Below are positions 58,822 through 64,000 of a stretch of DNA of 64,000 nt, piece by piece. The DNA lies in contig NZ_OY761823.1 in the NCBI RefSeq assembly GCF_963664965.1, positions 2,932,001 through 2,996,000 of the forward strand, given 5' to 3'. Source of the stretch: an uncultured Pseudodesulfovibrio sp. Its GTDB lineage: Bacteria > Desulfobacterota > Desulfovibrionia > Desulfovibrionales > Desulfovibrionaceae. The position numbers and the translations under genes are program-made. The notes below the pieces were generated by a model that was given only the letters and a program-made list of their open reading frames with translations, was not told the origin of the DNA and made no database searches. Within the stretch, counting starts at the first letter, position 1, and each line of letters opens with the position of its first letter.

Positions 58822-59506
58822 TCGTGCAGCCCCCCGCGCAAATGGAATCCTGAACCGACCACGTAAATTCCGGTATCCACGCATCAGCGTTTTCCAGCCC
58901 ACGCCCGGCCACGGAGAGCGTCTGGTTCCAAGTCTTCTGCCCAAGATTCCGGATAACCGCCTGCGGGATGAGACGCATGCGCTGAAAGAATCCGCAGTCA
59001 GGACACCGCCGTCCGACATTCTCCTTCACACGAGCCATTGTCTCCAGACACATGGGCAGAAAATGGATCATGAGAGCCAACGACAGCGCAAGCTTCCATG
59101 CACGTTCACGCCCTGCAAAGGGTGTAACCGCCCACGACACGGCAAGCCCCAACGCACGGGCGGAAGTGGACAGGGAAAGCGTCAAGCCGAGCAGCAGGAG
59201 CGATGCGAGCCGCACCGCCAGCACACCGCAGTCTGCCGCAACCTGTAAGATCGGCATCCCCCAAAAGGCATCAAGTCCACCTTTTGCCGCCACCCAAAAC
59301 AAAACGAACATCAACAGAGTCCGCACCATTTTTCGACCAACAGGCTGGGCGTCAGCCAAAGGAACAAGCACCGCAGCCAGTATCAAGCCGCACGCAAGGG
59401 CCGCTCCCCACGGCATCAGCCATAAATATGGTCCGAGAACCAATGCGATGCCGAGCTTGAGCCGTGGGTCCAGATCACGCACATATGCCGCAATTTCCCG
59501 ACGCAT
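58790..59506 (-). CDS. ECF-type transporter transmembrane subunit (EcfT/CbiQ family)
   Basis: 238 residues with N-terminal helices (DPRLKLGIALVLGPYLWLMPW, typical start) and a long cytoplasmic coupling helix (ETMARVKENVGRRCPDCGFFQ). The A-R-G coupling motifs are poorly conserved. An unusual CPDC pair is present. It follows the ATPase gene directly (TAG-ATG). Together they lack an S subunit gene here. Confidence 0.85.
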   Translation of the reverse strand: MRREIAAYVRDLDPRLKLGIALVLGPYLWLMPWGAALACGLILAAVLVPLADAQPVGRKMVRTLLMFVLFWVAAKGGLDAFWGMPILQVAADCGVLAVRLASLLLLGLTLSLSTSARALGLAVSWAVTPFAGRERAWKLALSLALMIHFLPMCLETMARVKENVGRRCPDCGFFQRMRLIPQAVIRNLGQKTWNQTLSVAGRGLENADAWIPEFTWSVQDSICAGGCTIILAVILLAG

Positions 59507-60244
59507 CTAGTCCTCACCGTCCCATGGCACGATTCCCAATCCCGCATTCCATGAACACGGCGGACGCACACCATATGCCGCGATTTTGCTCAAAAGATTC
59601 TCCGGTTTTCCGCGCAAAACGCACTTGCCGCCATGGAGCACGATCAGTTCGTCAACCATGTCCACAAGGCATTCCAGATCATGGGAAGAAACGATTTGCG
59701 TCAAACCGGCACGCTGATGCTCCCGGATAAGATGACGCATTTCACGCTTGCCGGGATAGTCGAGCCCGCTGAAGGGTTCGTCCAGAAGCAACAGGTCCGG
59801 CTCATCAAGCAGGGCCGCGGCAAGGCATAGCTTGCGTTTCATCCCCCATGACAGCGATTGCACGGGCTTTTCCCAATATCCAAGAATGTCAAGACGACGA
59901 GCCATGTCGCGCGCCGAATCAATCGCATTCCCAGTCCGCTTGCGACCAAGGAGCAAATCCTCCTCGACCGTTGCACCGAGAATCTGCAAATCCGCATCCT
60001 GCATGACAAGACGGCTCGCGGAACGAACAGCCTTTTCCTCACCGGGACTGACATACCCACATAGATTCAGAGTGCCGCTGGATGGTGAATACAGTCCCGC
60101 AAGAAGCGCCATGAGTGTGGATTTGCCGCTGCCATTGGCCCCGACAAGGCCGACCAGCGAACCGCGCTCGACGGAAAGCGAAATCCCGGAAAGCGCAGCT
60201 TCCCCCGAGGGGTAACAATATTCAACGTCGGTAAGTGTTATCAT
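59507..60244 (-). CDS. ECF-type transporter ATP-binding subunit
   Basis: 245 residues. Walker A GANGSGKST at 35-43, Walker B LLLLDEP at 151-157, but the ABC signature reads LSWGMKRK (131-138) in place of LSGGQ. ATG 60244 follows CAGGAGATTTC. Only one ATPase gene is present, so it may act as a homodimer, or pair with a second ATPase elsewhere (inference). Confidence 0.9.
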   Translation of the reverse strand: MITLTDVEYCYPSGEAALSGISLSVERGSLVGLVGANGSGKSTLMALLAGLYSPSSGTLNLCGYVSPGEEKAVRSASRLVMQDADLQILGATVEEDLLLGRKRTGNAIDSARDMARRLDILGYWEKPVQSLSWGMKRKLCLAAALLDEPDLLLLDEPFSGLDYPGKREMRHLIREHQRAGLTQIVSSHDLECLVDMVDELIVLHGGKCVLRGKPENLLSKIAAYGVRPPCSWNAGLGIVPWDGED

Positions 60245-60318
60245 GAAATCTCCTGCGCGCTTTTGCGCGTCTTCACATTCCACCACGGCCTGTCATTCTG
60301 TCAACACACGGCAAAAAA

Positions 60319-60342
60319 AAGGCTCCCGCAAGCGGGAGCCTT
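60319..60342 (-). terminator. Intrinsic terminator of the FadL-type gene
   Basis: AAGGCTCCCGC pairs with GCGGGAGCCTT (11 bp); eight T follow on the minus strand. Confidence 0.92.
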
Positions 60343-60364
60343 GATGATGCGTTTTTATGCGACC

Positions 60365-61567
60365 TTAGAAAGCATATCCAAGAGACATACCTGTAATCCA
60401 GGTCTTGCCGTCCTTGAAGTCGACACGGGAAACCGCACCGGGAGCCGTCGCAGGGTTGGAAATAGACAAATTGGAACGTTCCTTAGCCTGTACGTACATG
60501 AAGGAAGCGTCAAGCGTCCACTTGTCCCATTTGAACCCAAGACCGGTGGAAAACAACTGACGGTCATTGGCAGGCAACATGAACGAAGCATCACCACCGC
60601 GAGTCGGCGTCTGGTCATAGACATAACCGAAACGAACGGCCATCCAGTCGGTTGCCCAGTACTCGGTACCAAGCTGGGCACGCCATGTATTCTTGTAATG
60701 CAGCCAATGCTCACTGTCGATGGTCCCACTGTAGGTCATCTTGTCAACAGAATCCCAACGGGTGTGAATCACGTCAAATTCCCAAACCCAGTTGTCAGCA
60801 GGCTTGTACGCAACGCCAAGTGAGTAACTACCCGGCAGGGTCGCCTTGATGCTCTGCTCGTTTTCAGAACTGGGCTGACCGGGGAACTGCCCGGAACCGG
60901 TTGTATCCATGGTCATGGGCGCACGGTAGGTGAAACCGGTAGACCACTGATCATCGAACTTGTAGTTGAAGGAAATGTTACCACCAACGGCATACCCACT
61001 GGTACGGGCAGAAATAGGACCGAAGACAGTACTCTTCTTGAGGTGAATACCACCTTTCAGAATTTCGACACCGACCGCCATGGAAAACTTGTCGTTGAAC
61101 TTGAACGCCATGCTCGGAGTGAGTGACACGGATTCGAGATCAACAAACTGGAGGCCGCCTCGACCGTTCCAGTTATCCTCATAGTGGGTTCCCAGACCGA
61201 AACGGGTGAACATGCCCACACCGAACCAGACGTTCGGATTGGATTCCATCTGCTGCACATAGTACGCATGCGGAACCTTAAACGTATCGTTCTGGGTCTT
61301 GTTCTTGTGACCATCCACGACAACGGTGGTATGAGGCGTAATGAGCGCAAAACCGGCCAGAGCATGCTTGCCCTCAAGCTCGGTCATGAGCGACGGGTTG
61401 GTAGCGACGACAGATGCGTCCACGCCCTGTGCGTACCCGGTGGTACCCATGGCGATGCCGCGGTTACTCCACTCGTACAGGGCAAAACCGCCAGCCTGTA
61501 CCGTGGATGCGGCAGCTAAAGTAAACAGAAAAAGACAGCAGTAAACAACAACGGATGCTCGTTTCAT
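60365..61567 (-). CDS. OmpP1/FadL-family outer-membrane protein
   Basis: 400 residues with a signal peptide (MKRASVVVYCCLFLFTLAAAS..A-G) and the FadL-type N-terminus GGFALYEWSNRGIAMGTTGYAQGVDASVVATNPS, the plug region. The rest is beta-strand repeats, ending ITGMSLGYAF. Family members move long-chain fatty acids or aromatic hydrocarbons across the outer membrane. Likely a monomeric 14-stranded pore. Monocistronic. Confidence 0.92.
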   Translation of the reverse strand: MKRASVVVYCCLFLFTLAAASTVQAGGFALYEWSNRGIAMGTTGYAQGVDASVVATNPSLMTELEGKHALAGFALITPHTTVVVDGHKNKTQNDTFKVPHAYYVQQMESNPNVWFGVGMFTRFGLGTHYEDNWNGRGGLQFVDLESVSLTPSMAFKFNDKFSMAVGVEILKGGIHLKKSTVFGPISARTSGYAVGGNISFNYKFDDQWSTGFTYRAPMTMDTTGSGQFPGQPSSENEQSIKATLPGSYSLGVAYKPADNWVWEFDVIHTRWDSVDKMTYSGTIDSEHWLHYKNTWRAQLGTEYWATDWMAVRFGYVYDQTPTRGGDASFMLPANDRQLFSTGLGFKWDKWTLDASFMYVQAKERSNLSISNPATAPGAVSRVDFKDGKTWITGMSLGYAF

Positions 61568-61739
61568 CCTTCCCCCTTGGCGATTGCCGCATTCCTTGCA
61601 GCAATGACTTTAGCGATACAATCAACACCCTCCCAGATATGGCGGACAAGAGCCGCCTTGAATGTATCGACGTTTTTTTGCACAAACGGGGAATGTATAA
61701 CCAAACTGTATTATAATGTAAAACAGAAAGTAAAAAAGT

Positions 61740-61765
61740 ACCGTTTAAACACGTGTTTAAACGGT
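61740..61765. repeat. 26-bp perfect palindrome
   Basis: ACCGTTTAAACAC followed by its exact complement, between the divergent FadL-type and Gly-rich genes. It sits about 75 bases before the Gly-rich gene and about 170 before the FadL-type start. The central CACGTG and two GTTTAAAC blocks are included. An operator is the simplest reading. Confidence 0.85.
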
Positions 61766-61837
61766 GTTCATACACCAAATTCACATTTTGGCAAATCACG
61801 TCTGAAGTAAAAACATATCTTGCCGATAAGAAAGTAT

Positions 61838-62290
61838 ATGTTGCCGAAACTGGATATCAAAGAAAAAAATTTTCACGGCATGCTCGCCGTGGGAGGACTG
61901 GCTGGAATCGTTGAAGGTTCCATGCAGTACGGCTTCACCCTGCATACGGTGTTCCCCGGAATGATGCTCACTCTGGTAGCCGGCTTTCTGGGCGGCTTCA
62001 CCGGCTTTTTCCTCAAGGACCTCAAGCGGACTCTGGAAGGACGTCCGCCCTACAGGGGCGTCAACAACGACGGCTGGATGATGGGCGCATTTCTCGGATC
62101 ATTTCTCGGCACCCTGTTTCAGGTGGCAGACAGTGCCAACGGCGCGAATCTCGTTATCGGGTCCATGGCCGGTGCCTATCTCGGAGCCATGCTCGGTGCA
62201 TTTCCCGATGAGTTCATCACCCCCATCCTGCAACTCATGCGCGCCGAAGAAACCGCACGTCTGGTCTCAGACAAGAAACACGCTCACTAG
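61838..62290 (+). CDS. Gly-rich membrane protein of unknown function
   Basis: 150 residues with three or four hydrophobic, Gly-rich segments (about 16-30, 41-60, 79-97, 103-121), such as GGLAGIVEGSMQYG, VAGFLGGFTGFFL and MMGAFLGSFLGTLF. Alternating small residues suggest tightly packed helices or a pore. Not recognised. ATG 61838 chosen; the upstream TTG at 61820 has no site. Divergent from the FadL-type gene with the 26-bp palindrome between. Confidence 0.7.
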   Translation: MLPKLDIKEKNFHGMLAVGGLAGIVEGSMQYGFTLHTVFPGMMLTLVAGFLGGFTGFFLKDLKRTLEGRPPYRGVNNDGWMMGAFLGSFLGTLFQVADSANGANLVIGSMAGAYLGAMLGAFPDEFITPILQLMRAEETARLVSDKKHAH

Positions 62291-62370
62291 CCCCAACGAC
62301 AACGGCTCGAACGGTTTCCCGTCCGAGCCGTGCGGGGAGACATCACCCTCCCAAACACCATGTCGAAAGA

Positions 62371-63117
62371 CTATTTCATTTCTACCCAAATAACTGCGCC
62401 GAGTTCCAGCTCACGTCCCTTGTAGGGCTTGGCATCAGCATTGAGACCGGCAAATCCCCACCATCCTTTCCAAGGACAGGCGAAGGTGAAAACACCGTTG
62501 CCGTCAGCCATCACTTCCTGCGTGACCATACGGTCGTTGGGAGCGTTGCGCTTGCCGTCCTTGTTGTAAAACTCGACTTCTACACGAGTATACGGAGCGG
62601 GCTTGCCGTCGAGCATGACCACGCCCTGAAAGACGTTGCCTGCATAGTTGCCGAAAGGACGGGTCAGCGGAACGATTTCGGTCTTGAGACCGAGCGGGGT
62701 ATTCCATTCCTCACCTTCACCATAGGCATCAACCACGACCTTGGTGATGTGACGAATGTAATTGTTCTCCGCATCTTCCTTGTACGGGACCGGATCGAAA
62801 ACGAATGTATACATACCAGGCTGGCGAGGCGTGAAGGAAGTTTTCCAGGCACCGTGCCCCATCACCTTGGCAGGTTTGAGGGAAGACAGCAGGTCAGTCT
62901 TCTGCTCATTGTTCGCGACGACAAAGAATTCTGCGGGCTTTTCGAGTTCCATGCCAACCATCTCAAACGGGTGAGAAAACGAAAGGGTCAAATTAATGTC
63001 ACGTTTTTCCTGTGTCACTTCATCAGTATCGGGAATCAGCATCCCGAAATGAGCGGACGCCACCGTCGCAAAAAGAAACACCAAAGCACTTGCCAACAGA
63101 CCGATTCTCGCTTTCAT
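62371..63117 (-). CDS. DUF4198 periplasmic protein (NikK-like)
   Basis: 248 residues with a signal peptide (MKARIGLLASALVFLFATVASA-H). The mature N-terminal His (AHFGMLIPD) is conserved in DUF4198 proteins, some of which (NikK) deliver Ni or Co to ECF transporters. Two beta-sandwich regions follow, ending ELELGAVIWVEMK. ATG 63117 has GGAGA at good spacing; 63123 is too close. A link to the ECF pair 2 kb away is inferred only. Confidence 0.82.
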   Translation of the reverse strand: MKARIGLLASALVFLFATVASAHFGMLIPDTDEVTQEKRDINLTLSFSHPFEMVGMELEKPAEFFVVANNEQKTDLLSSLKPAKVMGHGAWKTSFTPRQPGMYTFVFDPVPYKEDAENNYIRHITKVVVDAYGEGEEWNTPLGLKTEIVPLTRPFGNYAGNVFQGVVMLDGKPAPYTRVEVEFYNKDGKRNAPNDRMVTQEVMADGNGVFTFACPWKGWWGFAGLNADAKPYKGRELELGAVIWVEMK

Positions 63118-63248
63118 CGTCATTCTCCGAAAAAAAAGGTTACGAATATGAATTACAGCTTCATAATCATTTGACGCATACTAATACCAAACCCGTAACA
63201 CAAGTCAAGCAAGAAAACAGAATTATGTCTCTTCTACCAGTTAAGGAA

Positions 63249-64000
63249 CTATTGGGATTCTTTGGTTTTGCGCCACTTTCGAGCCAATGAAACACCCGAA
63301 AGATTGTGCCACAGGCTGAAAAGAGCTCCCGGCAAGGCGCTGGCCACGCCGAAATGCTTGACAGCAAGCGCCACGCCAAGCCCGGAATTCTGCATGCCGA
63401 CTTCAATGGCGATGGTCCGAGCATCGCGCTTGGAACACTTTGCCAACCGGGCGGTACCGTATCCAAGGGCAAGCCCAAGACCGTTGTGCAACACCACGGC
63501 AACAAGAACAAGGAACGGGAACGCCAACAATGTCTTCTGATTCAACCCGATGATACAGGCGATAAGCAAGGCAATCACCAGAATGGAGATGGAGGGAAAA
63601 TATCTCAAAAACGATTCAAGCCGCTTTCTAAAAATACGGCGTAACACCAACCCGTCAACAAGAGGAAACACCACGATCCAGAATACGGATTGGACCATGG
63701 ACCAAAAATCGATCTGAATCTGCTTCTCAAGGACAAAGTAAATGATGGCCGGTGTCAGCACCGGAGCCAGACAGGTCGAAGCCAGTGTCATGGTGACGGA
63801 CAGCGGCACGTTCGCTTTGGCGAGATACGCTATGACATTGGAAGCCGTCCCTCCCGGACACGCACCGACAACGACCATGCCGATGACAACTTCAGGCGGA
63901 AGACCCAAAACATATGAAATACACACAGCAAGCAATGGCATAACAGCGTACTGTAGGACCACACCGAGACCGACAAGTCGCCACTTACGCAAAATATCAC
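63249..64000 (-). CDS. Bile-acid:sodium-symporter-family (BASS) transporter, 5' end outside window
   Basis: The frame is open to the window edge, so the N-terminus is missing. The visible 250 residues include DILRKWRLVGLGVVLQYAVMP, GACPGGTASNVIAYLAKANVP (the sodium-site block) and GMQNSGLGVALAVKHFG, all typical of BASS proteins. Eight or so membrane helices remain. The carried organic anion is unknown. A TTG at 63992 is inside the frame and is not the start. Confidence 0.9.
   Translation of the reverse strand, partial: DILRKWRLVGLGVVLQYAVMPLLAVCISYVLGLPPEVVIGMVVVGACPGGTASNVIAYLAKANVPLSVTMTLASTCLAPVLTPAIIYFVLEKQIQIDFWSMVQSVFWIVVFPLVDGLVLRRIFRKRLESFLRYFPSISILVIALLIACIIGLNQKTLLAFPFLVLVAVVLHNGLGLALGYGTARLAKCSKRDARTIAIEVGMQNSGLGVALAVKHFGVASALPGALFSLWHNLSGVSLARKWRKTKESQ

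Noticed and set aside
61577-61810. 77-codon frame between the FadL-type gene and the Gly-rich gene
   Set aside because: Runs through the palindrome and promoter region, no ribosome-binding site, no domain.
62303-62330. Hairpin after the Gly-rich gene (CGGCTCG with CGAGCCG) as a terminator
   Set aside because: The stem is fair but there is no T tract on either side.

Overview
The window is a gene-dense chromosomal segment from a Gram-negative sulfate-reducing deltaproteobacterium (Desulfobacterota), most like Desulfovibrio or Pseudodesulfovibrio. I base this on the homotrimeric-porin-type gene, the large (about 985-residue) NAD-glutamate dehydrogenase, the short ThiC, the hemerythrin, the UbiD/UbiX pair, and the moderate GC with strong shadow ORFs. 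This is pattern recognition, not a database result. There are no rRNA genes, insertion sequences, CRISPR arrays or phage genes. One tRNA is present.

Layout. 1-2235 (minus) is the 5' part of a subtilisin/kexin-like protease with a P-domain and the start of RTX repeats. 2361-7344 (minus) is a thiamine operon thiS-thiG-thiH-thiF-thiE-thiC under a TPP riboswitch with an intrinsic attenuator. 7551-7991 is a small zinc-ribbon protein. 8056-19963 (minus) is a ten-gene co-directional block: ftsH, folP, cdaA, cdaR/ybbR, glmM, galU, a LolA-like protein, priA, a Skp/OmpH protein and an SH3-repeat protein. It links c-di-AMP synthesis to envelope-precursor metabolism. 20140-23700 (minus) is argF-argG-argH. 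23839-28058 (minus) is phoH-ybeY followed by an unusual membrane receptor with a cytoplasmic AlbA_2 domain and an orphan solute-binding protein. 28103-30522 (minus) is a NitT/TauT-type ABC transporter. 30644-32142 (minus) is a SmtB-like zinc-type repressor with its metal permease and a clear operator between them. 32332-35289 is the large glutamate dehydrogenase. 35512-36851 is cheV plus a small Hpt protein.

36935-39304 (minus) is a UbiD-family decarboxylase with a downstream unknown gene. A Cys-rich small protein, a hemerythrin, a periplasmic unknown and tRNA-Arg(CCG) follow. 41286-42550 holds ubiX and a UPF0173 hydrolase, then uvrC (minus). 44683-46161 is a highly expressed porin. 46375-48721 is hisD-purC plus a 30-residue membrane microprotein. 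48804-53232 runs from a good sigma70 promoter through rpsF-rpsR-rplI-dnaB and continues into a PaaK-like ligase and a DUF456 protein. 53297-57894 holds an AhpD-like protein, a LysR regulator, a patatin-like phospholipase, thrC and tlyA. 57916-60244 holds an EamA exporter and a convergent two-gene ECF-type module with no S subunit. 60365-64000 holds a FadL-type outer-membrane protein, a 26-bp perfect palindrome, a Gly-rich membrane protein, a DUF4198 protein and a truncated bile-acid:sodium-symporter-family gene.

Most of the window is core metabolism. The parts most worth a second look are the Cache-like/AlbA_2 receptor with its neighbouring binding protein (23839-26623), the RTX-tailed protease, the 26-bp palindrome, the microprotein next to the ribosomal operon and the ECF pair lacking a substrate subunit.
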